Counted from the first letter of the stretch, positions 24,541 through 36,789 are shown. The stretch: 64,000 bases of DNA from Chrysoporthe austroafricana (GCA_001051155.2 JYIP02000005.1:4650001-4714000); one strand, 5' to 3'. Notes: generated from the sequence alone by a model not told the origin. Program-made: numbers and translations.

Positions 24541-27345
24541 ATGGCGCCCTCCAAAACATCCAAATCCACGCGCCTCCTTCCTCGACCTGCTCTACCAAAG
24601 ACACCCAAGAAGCGAGACAGTGTGACGAACAAGAGCATTCTTAGTTTCTTTCAGAAGGTCGACCGCCCTGAGGAATCTTTGTTCGTCGATGGTGATGCCG
24701 CGCCGGTCGCAGATCGACCTCTCCCGAAGGAAAAGGACGATATATATGGAGCAGGTGACCCGGCGCTGGAAGAGAGATATAATGAGGCACAGGGGCCGAA
24801 CAAGAGGAAGAAATTGAGTCATGATGGCGACGAGAAGAAGAGCTCAGAGCCTATACCCTCAGAATTGGAGCCCCAACCCGAGAAGACATCACAAGCCAGA
24901 CCTTCACTACCTAAGAAGCCTCGCAAGGGGCCGTTTCTGGACGACTCGGACTCCGAGGAAGAAAACCAAGAGTCCTTACCAACTGCACCGCCGAGCAGAC
25001 CAAGAACAGACGACATTAGAGCTCTAGCAGAAGAAGTACAGGAAGTATGGCCAACTATCACATCCACATCTGCGCATGAGGAGCCCTCGAGGACGGATCT
25101 AACTCCTGCCCCAGCCCCAGAATTAGTCCTCGAGACCCCTCCGCCACCATTGCAACACGAGTTCTCGACCAATGGAGACTACGGAGAGCCGGACGATCTG
25201 GACGACGGGCTTGACGAGGACCTGCTTGAGGGAGAAGAGCTGCGGGAAATGCGATTCTTGAAGGAACAGGCATTGCTCGAGGCGGAAGAGGAGGGGCTCG
25301 ATAGCTACGATGATGGGTTCGAGACGCTCATGGAGGATGATGGTATGACCGAAAGTTGCCCAATATGTGATGCTAGCCTCGTTGGGATCACGCCAGATCA
25401 AGCTACGGTCCATGTCAACTCATGTCTGGACGGAAACCCAACACCGCTGCCCTCCAAGACGCTCCCAAAGTCCCCGCCACAGCAATCGACAGCCAGAAAC
25501 TGGACCAGGGAGGAGAATTTAGTGTCGGTGCCGGAGGTCGGTAGGCGCTTTGCACGTGCTGCCGTCGCTCGGCCGGGACAGGCAAACCCGATATCAATCG
25601 GCGGGGACGGACCAGGCAGCACCAGCAGCGGGTCAACCTCTGCCTTCTCGAAGCTCATGTCGGGCCATGCCGAGGACGCGGCATGGGCTACGGCAGCGGC
25701 AGCCGAGCACTCCTCGCGAGGCAAGCCGGCCTACCAGAGGACTTGCCCGTTCTACAAGATCATGCCTGGCTTCCATATCTGCGTGGACGCGTTCCGGTAT
25801 GGAGCTGTCGAGGGATGCCGAGCGTACTTTCTCAGCCACTTCCACAGCGATCACTATATCGGTCTCACGGCGAACTGGACTCACGGGCCGATTTATTGCA
25901 GCAAGGTTACTGGGAGTTTGATCAAGTCACAGTTGCATACGGCGGAGAGGTACATTGTCGAGTTGGAATTCGAGAAGAAGGTGCCGGTGCCAGGGACAGA
26001 TGGAGTATTCGTGACGATGATCCCTGCCAACCACTGCCCTGGAAGTTCCTTGTTCCTCTTCGAAAAGGCTGTCTCGAATGCGAACCCCCACGCCAACTCC
26101 ATGGAGAGGAGGATTCAACGTATTCTGCACTGTGGCGACTTCCGGGCCTGTCCAGCCCACATTGAACACCCGCAGTTGAAGCCGGAGACGGTTGATGCCC
26201 TAGGGAGGATCAAGCAACAGAAGATCGACGTGTGCTACCTCGATACAACATATCTCAACCCGCGGTATTCCTTCCCGCCGCAAACCGATGTGATTCGTGC
26301 GTGCGCCCGCCTCTGCCTCGAGCTAGACACAACGCTCAGGGAGGAGAACGAAACCGAATGGTACAGTGTTCTGCGTCGCCGTGAGGGCAAAGGCATCGGA
26401 AATAACGACACCGTCAGCCGCTTCTTCGTCGCAGCCGACAAGACCACCGACACCAAACCATCAGACCCGGCCCACCCCCAACCCGAAACGCCCACCACCC
26501 CCAACGCCCTCAGCGTCCTGGGCCAACAAGCCCGCGCCAGGAGCAACCGCCTGCTCGTCGTCTGCGGTACCTACAGCATCGGCAAGGAACGGATCTGCAA
26601 AGCCATCGCCCTCGCTCTCAAGACCAAGATTTATGCCAGCGCCACCAAGATCCGGATGTGCTCGCAACTCGGCGACCCCGGGCTGACAAAGCTGATGACC
26701 AACAACCCGTACGAGGCACAGGTCCACATGCAGATGCTCATGGAGATCCGTAGCGAGACGCTCGCCGAGTACTTGGACCACTACCGCGGGTACTTTGGCC
26801 GTGTCATCGGGTTCCGGCCCTCAGGTTGGAACTACAGGCCGTCCCTGGCGAACAACGGCGGCAAGTCCGGATCCGCGGCGCAGGTCACCGCCAACATGCC
26901 GCCCAGCTCCGTACCGACCACGCAGATCCTCCACGGCCCAGCGTGGCACACGCGCTTCGGCCCGCGGGACCTGGTGCCGCAGCAGGGGAGCTCGAGGGAG
27001 GCGATGTGCTTCGGCGTCCCGTACAGCGAGCACAGCAGCTTCAGAGAGCTCATGCTGTTCATCATGTCCCTGCGGATAGAAAAGATCGTGCCGACGGTCA
27101 ACGTGGGCAGTGAGCCGAGCCGCCGCAGGATGAAGAGCTGGACGGACCGGTGGCTGAGTGAACGCCGGAGGGGAGGGGTGGTGAGGATCATCAGGGAGGA
27201 AGGGGACGGTGGGGAGGATGTTCTGGGTGAGGACGGAGAGGCGAGGGAGAGCGAGAATGGCGAGAAAATAGAAGGAAAAGACAAGAAGAAGGAAGTACCC
27301 CTGTGGGATGGGAAGGACGGGCGGGGTGGTGCAGTGCATTGGTAG
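24541..27345 (+). CDS. PSO2: DNA interstrand cross-link repair nuclease, PSO2/SNM1 family
   Basis: Intronless, 934 residues. Order of parts: a PIP-like peptide near the N-terminus (KSILSFFQKV, 31-40), a basic/acidic disordered stretch, a UBZ4-type zinc finger (C273-x2-C276, H291, C295), then a metallo-beta-lactamase domain with HFHSDH (433-438), NHCPGS (497-502), CGDFRA (531-536) and DTTYLNP, then the DRMBL/beta-CASP part (VCGTYSIGKERI; VPYSEHSSF; PTVNVGSEPSRRR). The family is a nuclear 5'-3' exonuclease that processes DNA ends at interstrand cross-links; the UBZ finger binds ubiquitin at damage sites and the PIP-like box could bind PCNA (inference). All metal-binding residues are present. 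An upstream ATG at 24534 is out of frame, so 24541 is the start. The Lys/Glu-rich tail is variable in the family. It converges with LSM2, 394 bases away. Confidence 0.97.
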   Translation: MAPSKTSKSTRLLPRPALPKTPKKRDSVTNKSILSFFQKVDRPEESLFVDGDAAPVADRPLPKEKDDIYGAGDPALEERYNEAQGPNKRKKLSHDGDEKKSSEPIPSELEPQPEKTSQARPSLPKKPRKGPFLDDSDSEEENQESLPTAPPSRPRTDDIRALAEEVQEVWPTITSTSAHEEPSRTDLTPAPAPELVLETPPPPLQHEFSTNGDYGEPDDLDDGLDEDLLEGEELREMRFLKEQALLEAEEEGLDSYDDGFETLMEDDGMTESCPICDASLVGITPDQATVHVNSCLDGNPTPLPSKTLPKSPPQQSTARNWTREENLVSVPEVGRRFARAAVARPGQANPISIGGDGPGSTSSGSTSAFSKLMSGHAEDAAWATAAAAEHSSRGKPAYQRTCPFYKIMPGFHICVDAFRYGAVEGCRAYFLSHFHSDHYIGLTANWTHGPIYCSKVTGSLIKSQLHTAERYIVELEFEKKVPVPGTDGVFVTMIPANHCPGSSLFLFEKAVSNANPHANSMERRIQRILHCGDFRACPAHIEHPQLKPETVDALGRIKQQKIDVCYLDTTYLNPRYSFPPQTDVIRACARLCLELDTTLREENETEWYSVLRRREGKGIGNNDTVSRFFVAADKTTDTKPSDPAHPQPETPTTPNALSVLGQQARARSNRLLVVCGTYSIGKERICKAIALALKTKIYASATKIRMCSQLGDPGLTKLMTNNPYEAQVHMQMLMEIRSETLAEYLDHYRGYFGRVIGFRPSGWNYRPSLANNGGKSGSAAQVTANMPPSSVPTTQILHGPAWHTRFGPRDLVPQQGSSREAMCFGVPYSEHSSFRELMLFIMSLRIEKIVPTVNVGSEPSRRRMKSWTDRWLSERRRGGVVRIIREEGDGGEDVLGEDGEARESENGEKIEGKDKKKEVPLWDGKDGRGGAVHW

Positions 27346-27739
27346 TTACGATATCTGCCAGCTCAGGTTCTATGAAGCACCACCTCACACATTTGGTGCG
27401 AAGAGTGTAAGGAAGAACAATGGTGCCAGGAGCTCAGATCGAAGCAACAGCAGGTTCAAGCTTGATCAAGATGGTGTTGCTCGTAAGAAAATGGTCCCCG
27501 AGATTTTGCCCTCACGTTGCCCTCTCTATTCCGGGTATTTTCATGTCCGCATTCCCAGCACGCCCTATGTCGTTTCGTGAACGATAGCAGGAATTAGACC
27601 CATGCCGCCAAATCGCACCTCGGCGATCTCACGCAAGGAACCAGTGGCCTTCGCGATTTCTGCCTCCGACGCGCCAGCCCGTCACAACGTCGTCATGATA
27701 TCGTCCCTCCCAGCCGGACCCGCCAGATCTCCTCAATCA
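27346..27739. other. Convergent 3' region of SNM1 and LSM2
   Basis: 394 bases of 3' flanks. No gene is seen; the two transcripts probably end close together or overlap here. Confidence 0.5.
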
Positions 27740-28641
27740 TCACCTCGCCTTCGAAGCCTGGCTCTGCGCCTCTGCAGGGACGGTCAGTCAGTACCTGATC
27801 ATCTGACTCCTCTCTGCTCCATATCTCTTCCCCCTTTCCCTTTCTCTTCCCTCTAAGCGGATGGAGGAGAACAAAAGGCAGAGAACTTACCTCTCCGCGC
27901 GGCATCCTCTAGCAGCGTGACGTCGACGGCGCTGCTCGGTAGGTGCACGTACCGCACGACGCTGCCGCGGATGAAGACGTTCTTGACGGCGCTCAGGTGC
28001 GGGTACCGGAGCTCCTCCTGCACGGAGATGTCCTCGAGCTTGATGTTGAGGTACTGGTCGACGGACTTGAGCGTCCCCGTGATCTTGATGTCGTTCTTGA
28101 GCTCGACCGTCACCGTCTGGTCGATGAGAGTCTTGAAGAAGCTGTTGGGCGGGGCGACGGGCGCGAGACCGGAGAGTCAGCCAACTGAATAGGGAGGGGG
28201 GTCTCGGGGGTGGGGTGGGACAATGGATTGTTAGAGTGAGACACTGGGGAGGAGGGCGACGGGCTGGGCGAGAGCCGAGAGGTGTGTTTCCTTGGGGGTG
28301 ATGCCGAGGGACCCATCGGTCAGGGCTCGATCAGGGCAACGATCACAGCCCAAGTCTTCTGCAGATGCTGCCATGCATGACCTCCAGGCGCAGCCTCCTC
28401 TCCGCGGCCTCCCCACACCACACCCTTTCCCTGACCGGGCGCACTCGCGCCTTCGCGCCCCAACGAATGTCCGTCACCCCTCCCAAGCAACTTCTCTCGC
28501 CCTCCCACACCGGTATCCTCATCCCAAAGAACTCCTCCTCCCGCTACGCTCCTCCCAGCATAGCACCACCTGCGCAGGTCCCTGGGCAAGAAGGCGTGCC
28601 CTATCTCTCAGCTCGCTCGCAACTCACCTGAAAAACAACAT
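27740..28641 (-). CDS. LSM2: U6 snRNA-associated Sm-like protein LSm2
   Basis: Three exons rebuild a 98-residue LSm2. Exon 1 is only 14 bases (28641-28628, ATG TTG TTT TTC AG), the intron is 486 bases (28627-28142, GTGAGT...CAACAG), exon 2 is 28141-27891 and exon 3 is 27771-27740 after a 119-base intron (27890-27772, GTAAGT...TGCAG). The junctions give MLFFSFFKTLIDQTV and ending EDAARREAQSQASKAR. Sm1 motif (VTVELKNDIKITGTLKSVD, 16-34) and Sm2 motif (NVFIRGSVVRYVHLP, 59-73) are both intact. LSm2 sits in the LSm2-8 ring that binds the U6 3' end in the nucleus, and in the cytoplasmic LSm1-7 ring for mRNA decay. An in-frame start inside exon 2 would cut off the first helix, so the short exon 1 is preferred. 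Confidence 0.97.
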
Positions 28642-30195
28642 CCTGCCGGCCCGACCTGCCCTTGCAACCAGGAAAAAAAAGAACAATCCCAGACTGGTGA
28701 TCCTCGGTGGAAGGAGAAATGAGTAGAAACGGTTCTGTTGGGCCCCAAGGATGACGCAGAAGTCTCGAAGGGGGAGGTGGTGGCGTGGGTGGGTTGCTGC
28801 TGGAGTGTGGTTCCGTCGATGCAGTCGCTGTTTTCGAAGGTAAAGAGAAGGTGAGGTTCAGCGCCAGGTGGGGCCGGCTTAGGTAAGCGAAACGGGAAGG
28901 GTGGGTCATCCCTGCAGGCGCGGGGAGATGGCGGCCTGGCTGCCTGGGGACCCGGCGATGGGATGAATGGATCACCGAGTTCAAAAGATGGAAGTTTGCG
29001 TCACTGAACTATCGGGACGGTCTCTATGAAGGCGGAGGCTATGTGTGCTGAAATATTTTACAGGAGCAGGCCAAGGTCAAGTTCGTGATCCTCCTATGAG
29101 CCGAAGCTCAGTACGGACGTACTTGAACATCGCTTCGTTGAGACGTCCCATCCTCAGCTCCGCTGGCAACAGGGAGTGAGTGATGCATCACAAGAGACGT
29201 AGATATCACGAACAGGCGGGGCCAATCTTGCGAAGCGCATATCAACGTGGTATTTCCGTCTTGAGACAATTTCTTATGTAAGCTACTTGAAATCAAGATA
29301 TCCGTGCGTCCGTATCGGCTTGTGAGGCCGATACCTGCGTTTTGGGTTCGGTGTGCCCGTCGTTGTCTGATGTGTCTGTGGTGACGTTTTTTCTCTTTGG
29401 CTTTTTGTTTTTCCACCATTTTTTTTCTCTTTTTGGTTTGCATTTCTTCGTGACACGGTCCTGGCAGGGGAAGTAGGGTGGTCGACACAAGAGAAACCCT
29501 TCACCACCATGTCTCCGCTCTCAACCTCTCGGTAACCAGACCAGATCTTCAGACGAAACATACCCGTCAACAACTCATCGCATCATCATCATCAAAGGTT
29601 AGACACATGAAGTGAAAGAAAAAGAGACAGAATGGTAGAGAGGCTCAAACACAATAGCAGAGGGAACAAATAATATGTAAACAGCAACTTTGGGGGTATC
29701 CTTCAACTTGTTTCTGGGTTCGTTAGGTGATGTTGTCATCCATGCAGTCTTTGGTGAATGAAAAGAGAGGAAATGATCCATCCGTATCCCCTTTACCATG
29801 TTCGCTACCCCACCCCATCCCCATCCCCGTCCCCATTCCCCCGTCACCATTGCCATCCACCGTCGCTGTGCCGTCCAACCCGTACGGAGAGCCGTGGCCC
29901 TGCTTGGCGAGCCGCGCAAAGACATGGCCAGATCTCAATAGTTTCTCCAAAGAGTGTGGTTGGTAAGTGTTGCTGTAGTCTGGAAAGGAATCAGTGGAAC
30001 AGAACCGATCACCGGTACTCCTTGCCGAGAATCTGAACAGAACTCCAACATCCATGCCGTAGATGCGGAGAGAACGTGGGTATTCGAAATCTTTCCTGTG
30101 CTTGTGTGGGGTCGTGACGTCGTGATCGTGAAGAACAAAGAGGAAAGACTTCCTCAGTCGAGTGGCAGACAGACTGATCGTGCTGACCATCTCCG
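28642..30195. other. LSM2 upstream and hapB downstream region
   Basis: About 1.55 kb. Short frames only. It must contain the LSM2 promoter and the hapB 3' UTR. A T-rich stretch lies at 29389-29440. No further gene is seen. Confidence 0.5.
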
Positions 30196-31110
30196 TCATT
30201 CCTCATCATCTTCGTCGTCCTCCAGACTGTCCGTGTCGGTCTTGGCCTTCTTGTTAGACGTGTCCGAGCCCGCCACGGACTTCCTCTTCGTGCCTGACTT
30301 TGCAGATCCGCCGTCCTCCTCGTTCTCGTTGTTGCCCTCGACGCCTTCGGCCTTCTTTCTCTCGATCTCAGCAACCTCATCCGCCGTCAAGAACCTGCCA
30401 CCTGGGCCTCGAGGTCGGCGCATGGCGTGGTTGTGACGAGACTCGTGTAGATACGGCTTGCGTCCCTTGCTGGTCAGCCGCAATGCCTCCTCCAGCCTTT
30501 GCCTCGCCACTCTCCGCTTCAAGATCCGATGAAATTGCTTCGCATTGACGTAGAGGGGTGACTCCTCCTGTCCGCCTTGTGGCATCTCAGGCGACTGAGG
30601 GTGTTGCATAGGCTGAGCTGGGGGCATCGGGGGTGCAACCGCGCTGCGGCCAGCGGCGTGGTTCATGATGGCCTGAGGATTTGGGATGCTGGGACTGGTG
30701 ACCTGGCTCATCCTCCTTTGCGGCATGCTGTTCATCTGCTGAGGTGACCTTGGATCCCGCGGCTTCTCCGCCTTCACACCCATCCTAGGGGATGTCTGTG
30801 GCATGTTTGCTTCCGAAGACATTGGATATGCGTAGCCTGAGCCAGAGGCGGCGGCCGTGGCGGCCATAGCAGCAGCCTGAATGCCGGGAACTCCATACTG
30901 CATACCCTGCGGCATGCCGTATCCCTGTTGATACATCGCGTGGCTTTGGGTGGGGGTCGTTCCCTGCTGTGATGGAAGCACTGGTGATTGTTGAATATGT
31001 GCACTTTGCGGCGACGTGATGCTGTTGGCACCAGCCGAACTAGGATAGGCCGTCGAGATGTGAGGTTGCGTATTCTGCGGGTTATGCTGGTATTGCGCGT
31101 ACTCCATCAT
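30196..31110 (-). CDS. hapB: CCAAT-binding complex subunit HapB (HAP2/NF-YA)
   Basis: Single-exon frame of 304 residues. Gln/Pro/Met-rich N-terminal half, then the NF-YA core at 183-242: the subunit-association helix ([18 protein letters not shown]) and the DNA-binding part ([20 protein letters not shown], then PGGRF). The C-terminal tail is acidic with two basic patches (KRK 275-277, KKAK 287-290) that could serve nuclear import. With HapC and HapE it forms the heterotrimer that binds CCAAT in promoters and controls respiration, iron, redox and nitrogen genes. All residues of the core look intact. Two adjacent ATGs open the frame (31110 and 31107); the first is used. A CCAAT palindrome lies about 280 bases upstream. 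The preceding gene-free stretch is unusually long. Confidence 0.98.
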   Translation of the reverse strand: MMEYAQYQHNPQNTQPHISTAYPSSAGANSITSPQSAHIQQSPVLPSQQGTTPTQSHAMYQQGYGMPQGMQYGVPGIQAAAMAATAAASGSGYAYPMSSEANMPQTSPRMGVKAEKPRDPRSPQQMNSMPQRRMSQVTSPSIPNPQAIMNHAAGRSAVAPPMPPAQPMQHPQSPEMPQGGQEESPLYVNAKQFHRILKRRVARQRLEEALRLTSKGRKPYLHESRHNHAMRRPRGPGGRFLTADEVAEIERKKAEGVEGNNENEEDGGSAKSGTKRKSVAGSDTSNKKAKTDTDSLEDDEDDEE

Positions 31111-31385
31111 GCTTGCCGTCGGGTATGCTCAGCGGCTCCGCCGTTGATCGTAAAGTACTACTTGAAGATCGGTTCGCGAGTATGTCGACAAGAGCCGGAA
31201 CTCTGTTAGGACGTAAGAGCGAGTCGGGTCCAGCTATGGGGGTTGACTTCGTGAATCAGAGAAGGCAACCCGGTGTTAAAAGAAAGCCTCGCGATATGCA
31301 AGCCGCACCGTCCTAGAAGCAACGCGTTAGGCTGAATCGGTGGTCTGTCGTCACTGCGTATCCGTGATTCGGGTAGTGTGCGAAC

Positions 31386-31397
31386 CCAATCTATTGG
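31386..31397. promoter_or_regulatory. Palindromic CCAAT box upstream of hapB
   Basis: CCAATCTATTGG, two CCAAT boxes facing each other with a two-base spacer, 276-287 bases upstream of the hapB start codon. CCAAT is the site bound by the Hap complex to which HapB belongs. Negative autoregulation through the hapB gene is reported in Aspergillus nidulans; that this site does it here is inference. Confidence 0.5.
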
Positions 31398-34300
31398 ATA
31401 TGCGTGAATGCGCTGGCAAGTTGTCAAGGTCGTAGCCGAACTGCGCAATTGGCTGCACCACGGCACATGCAGGTTGATGTATTTGCGGGGCGAGCGCAGG
31501 GCGAGTGGCTCAGAGCCCAAGGTTCCTGAGATAGGGCCTTGATTGCCGAGACCACGTGAGAATGAGACTTGGGCCGATATCAGCCTGGTAAAGATTCGCT
31601 GCGAGCAGTCCCCACAGATGACTGGACGAACTTGTCACGATGGCTGCTTGCGGGCCGTTGCGAGAATTTCTGACGGAGCAGCTCACAAGATCTCGTTATC
31701 GACGATCCTGGTCCGGGTTTCGACGGTACGCTTGATGTCCACTCGTGAGATCTATCCAACCACTGATATATTAGTGCGCTTTCATCAAAATGGGCTTCAG
31801 ATATATAAGCCGGGATCTCGGAGGATGGGCGAGGGGAAGATGGAGGAGGATGAGGTAAGAGGTAGGGTAGGGGTGCCTCTTCGCGCCTTGGGCTCCCACT
31901 TGATGCGTTGGCATGCATGACGGACCATGCACGAGCCAGGCCCACCATGTAAGCCAGCTCAACCAGCGATCCGACACTGGCCTGCTCGGCAGGTTGCAAG
32001 GCCTAACAGATGAGGCGACAGCAGGCTCGAAGGCGAAGCAAGTATGAGTCGGTGGCCAAAACTTGACTGCATAGGCGCTGTACCGCGCTGTTGAATAGGG
32101 CATGCATGCAGGCACTCGACAGCGCACACAGCCCAACGCCCATGGCCCGTCGGCCTGCTTCACCTGGGCGGCCGCGATCGCGTACCACCTCAAGCGGCAG
32201 GCCGGAAGTTTAGTGGGGAGCAGAATGCTAGCACAGAGAGGACAGAAGCATCGGGCTAGAGCGGGTGCGCATGCTGTGTGATGCGACGGTCGTGGCGAGC
32301 GCACTCATCCATGGCCCTGAGACCCCGAGCCGAAAGTCACCCTCCCAACTGAGGCATGGTCTGAATGCTGGAAGCACTTGTGCCAGCGAGGTGAAGTGAT
32401 CTCTGCACCGCCGCCATGCAGCTAATGCTGACGCGGAGTGGAGTGGAGGACATGGACGCGGGAGCAGAGAAAAACCCAAGGGCCGACACGCCGCACATGT
32501 GAGACCATTCACCCGTGGAGGTCCTCCTTCCAGGCACTCTACCCGAGTGTTTGGGTGTGTGTGGGCGAGGGGTTTGCGAGAGGGTGGTGTACCGGCGTAG
32601 GCAGTGTGGCAACGGAAGCTGGGCAGATCTGAAGAGGGGCAACGAAGCGAGGGGCCTAGCGATGGAACGTACCGTTGTATCTCACGTCAACTACTTAAGA
32701 GGGGCCGGCGGGAAGACCTCACCGGGGTTAATATTAATGCCTGAGCTATAAAAAAAACGCGTCAGCTTTGTACTCTGCTGGTTTCAGAGAGGATCTGAAA
32801 TGTCACTGATTCTTTGCGATCATTTGCAGAGTGGAGGCAGAGGTGTCGCACAAGTGGCTTGGGAGTGAGGCGTGGTGAAGTGATGTATCGGGCCGTGGTT
32901 GAAAGTAGACGACAGAGCATAGGTGGCGGGCGCGATGGGTAGGTATGGCTGCTCCATCCGGATCGCAGTGGTGTGCTGGAGCGGGAATACCGAGTGACCA
33001 CGCCGAAGAGGTGTGAAGAGGGTAAATAAGGAAAGCAGGACGGGGATGTGCCTCACACACTAACAGGCTGGATGACCCAAATACGTCCGGTGGATCTCGA
33101 GCAAGCACTGTCGAGTGCGGCTCGATCCTCAAGAGGTTGAGGGAGTTAGATTGTTGCAGAATGGGCTCCGCAGGCCGTTGTAATCACGGGATCGATACCG
33201 GGGCCAATAAAGAGGACGAAAGTGAAGTTCGCGATGTTGATAGGTCTTCAGCAGTCTCGGCGATGAAGGATACGCTCAGGGTGTCGCAAGGCCTAGGCAG
33301 AGAGACGGTGTTAGCTGATTTGCTGCGTACGTCCACTGGCTTTTAATTCCTGGCTGCGCTGGGGCGCTGACTGGCTGGCGACCCTAGGCTAGTGGGCTGT
33401 ACCGGGGGGTCCACACGCAGGCATGAGAAGGCAGAGAAGGCCGTGCCTGTCAGTCTGCTGTCCCGAACTGTGTAACCAGTGGGCCCGAACCTGAATACGC
33501 CCGCGCAAATCAACCCCAAAGGGGGGGGGGAAACAGGATGAGATGAGGCTTGTATCCGGGAGATATCATCAGGTGTCGAAAGGCTGGGGCCACTTGACGA
33601 GGCTCGTGCTGAGATGCGCCTGCGCGCGGTTTTCCCCCTCCCTCGATCCGAGCAGTCGGCATTAGCCGGTCCTGCCTGTACGTCTGTCTCTCTGTGTCTC
33701 CTGGCACACCGAGCATCTCTTGAGCAGGTGCGTCGGACACACAGTCACAAGCGGCCGGGGGTTGAGACCACTCGTGGCATAGCGCGATGCAACAGCCATC
33801 ATGCAGGCAGGGCTTGACCAGCATACAGGCCTGACACGGGATTTGGGCGCCCTAGCGGTACCCAACCTGCGCCGGGGGGGGGGGCCAAAGACGGTCACTG
33901 CTGACCGACAGACCACAAACATGGTCGACATGTCCAGCAGAGCATGTCGTGGAAGCAAGACTGGGGAGATGAAGACATGCAGGCGGGAGAGATGGTTTCT
34001 TACCTTAGGAGGAACGCGTCGATTTCCAGTGCCGAATAGAGTTGACGCCGGGATGGTGAGGCGTGACTTGTGCTGGACCCTGGACTCGCTTGGCGCGAAC
34101 CCTTGATTGTGATGGGGAAATGGAGGCTGTCGACCCGCGCTGACGGAAGCCAATGATGGGTGAGGTGAGTTGAGGCGAGGCTTGTCGAGAGGACCAAGGG
34201 ATCGATTGGCGAACAAATAACCCCAGGGCGGAGCCGTGTGTTGTTCTGTGTCCGCCTGTTCTGAATCTGAACAGGCCCAATAGGCAGCTGATCCGATGCT

Positions 34301-34728
34301 GATCTGACCTCGGTGGATATGGCGATATGGATGAAACTCAGCTCAGCCGATGACGACGGTGATGGAAGCGATGATGGCCCCCGGGTCGGCTGACTGATTG
34401 GACTGATTGAAGATAAGGCCCCGTAGCGGCGGCGGCGGCCTGTATCTGTCGCAGAGGCCTAGAAGCTTTTGATACCTGCAGCAATTCGAGTTCAGCACAC
34501 TGCCCAGCTCAGCGCGTGCGAGCCCGGCGAGGTGGACGAGGGCTGACGAGCCTCCGTCCGAGCTCAGCGGCAGATCAGCTCGACCGTTGGGGCGAGGAGC
34601 AGGAAGCCCCTCGGTGATTGGGCGGGTGGTGAGAGACGTTATGGATGGCGAATGATGATTGGCGATGGCGGTGGACTCACAGTGAGAACCAGACGCGGTG
34701 GTCGCTGGTGAAGATCAACCGTTCTTTT

Positions 34729-34795
34729 TTCTTTTTTTTTTCTTATCCTTTTCCCGCTTTTCCTTTTTTTCTCTTTTTTTTCTCTTTGGACAGTT
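34729..34795 (+). repeat. T-rich low-complexity tract
   Basis: Runs of T broken by C, forming a pyrimidine tract of about 65 bases in the gene-free region upstream of hapB. On the minus strand it reads as a Lys-rich spurious tail. Confidence 0.75.
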
Positions 34796-36789
34796 CCAGT
34801 CCAATGCGATCAAACCAGATAGTCTAGAGTTGTCTAGTATGATCGAAAAGCGGCACGCACTGATCAACAAAGTGTCAAAATGCTGAACCAAGCGATCTGA
34901 TTCGGTCGCGAGACGGGTGTTGATGATTGGGTGCTTGGGTTTTGGGCTGGGCTGGGCTTGGGGCTGGTGTTGCACTTTGGACAGCGGAAGAGGGAGCAGA
35001 CCAAGGGACGGGGTCGATTGGTCAGATTGTTGGGAGAGGGGGAAAAGGGGGCAGTGCAGGCCAGAACAAGGCCAGGCCAGTGGGCAGCGGGAGGCGGGCG
35101 GGCGGCTGGTTGGCGTTGGGACAGGAAGAGGGACCTCGGGAGCCTGAGGGACTTCTGGGCTTGCGATGAGAGGGGAAACTGAGAGGTGCAAGATGATTCG
35201 AGGAAGGGGCGGGTGCCGCCTTCTTTATCGACCTGTCACTGGCTCGAATCAGCAGGCTAGAGTGGGGGTGGGGGCCCACTTCCCTGAGCTTCCCTGCAAC
35301 AAATTTTCACTCTTGCCTCCCCTCTATGCCCACCCCGTTGCGTTGCAGCAACTCGATGCCTGCCCTAGGGGACGGGTGCCCAGGTGCCCAGGTCCCTCAG
35401 ACGCGGTAGCGGAACTGAAGCTACGTGGGTACCTCATTCAGCCGTGGTGTGGGTGTATGGTGTGGGCTGGCTGGGGGGGGTGTGTGAGCTCGGATAACCA
35501 CAGCACGGCACCTTGGCCTGGCGCCAGGGCAGGCCCCCAAACTCGAAATTCCTCGACCAGGGTGGCTAGCGCGGCCGCCCTCCTGCTACTGCTGCCCTGC
35601 CATGCACGCTACACTACGGTATGGTGCTATGGTAGGACATCTGCAAGGTATGCCCAGCCTTCTGCGACCGCGGCAGGGCAGCTAACACCTGCTGAGAGAC
35701 ACGAGAGAAAAGTACCCTATATTCCCATTCTCTCTGTCTCTCTTTCCACCATACACACACATGAGCACACACGCGCGCGCAAGCTGCCTGTCGCGCACGG
35801 CAGTGCTACTTGCTACTACCTGGTACGTATGTCCATGTGCCGCAGACGACTCCAGGGGTTGGGGCAATATGATCGTCACCCATCCAGCTCAACAGCCAGC
35901 GGCCCAGCAGGCTCGCAGCTTGGTACGGATCTTCAGGACGAGGGTTCCCCTGTCCATGACGGCAGACACCTCGACAGAAGCTCGCCCGAGAGGACTGTGC
36001 CCTGTAGAGTGACGCGTGCCCCTGCTGGGAGAGCCCGCGATGCCCACACGGTGTGTGTCATGTACGCGACCTTCATCACAGCTCCCTCGAGGTCAGCCTC
36101 GCGCGACGTGTCTGGCTACCTCATCGACGACCCGTGTTCTTCAGCCCAGCTGCCGGGCGCGGCACCCTCGCTGGCCTGGACCGCACTTGGATGCGCTGTC
36201 ATCCGTACATAGCACGCTGCCTGACTCCTATGTATACCAGGCAGGACCAACTTGCGCCCGCCTGAGCGGATGGTGGTGCTGAGCACCTCTGCAGGTGGGC
36301 ACTCACCGACAACGCACGACGCTCAACGCGATGTCATGAGCAGACGAGCCAACCGCCCAGTGCCGTCTTGGTCATCATTCCTGGTACCGTCGATCACTCT
36401 CCTCGGATCCTGGAATCCTTAGCTACTGGGTAGTACCTTAGAGCTCTGGGTGGCATGGGCACACGTGATTTGCGGCCTGGGCTGCGGACGGCCCAGCGGG
36501 CTGAACAAGCTTCACAGGAGGGTTGGCTAACCTTCCAGCCTGCTCATCTTCGAGATGCGATGGCGCCAATGCAGGTCAAACACTGTTGCAATGTCAGATC
36601 TGACCTGAACTGGGCTCGCGGTCCCGCACTCCGCCACTGTGACGCATCAACCTGAGCCCTCTGCCTTCCCGGAAATGTCGGTGAGCTCACACATGGACGC
36701 CATGGCCGTCAGAGCTTGATGCTTCTTTTGATCTTGAAGCCACGCCCTGAAGCGGTCTGCCATCCTTCATCGACCGACGATGCCATCAG

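Noticed and set aside
35166..36212. 348-codon plus-strand frame
   Set aside because: Composition is Ser/Arg/Cys/Ala-rich without domain or codon bias, and overlapping frames exist on the other strand; chance frame in GC-rich DNA.
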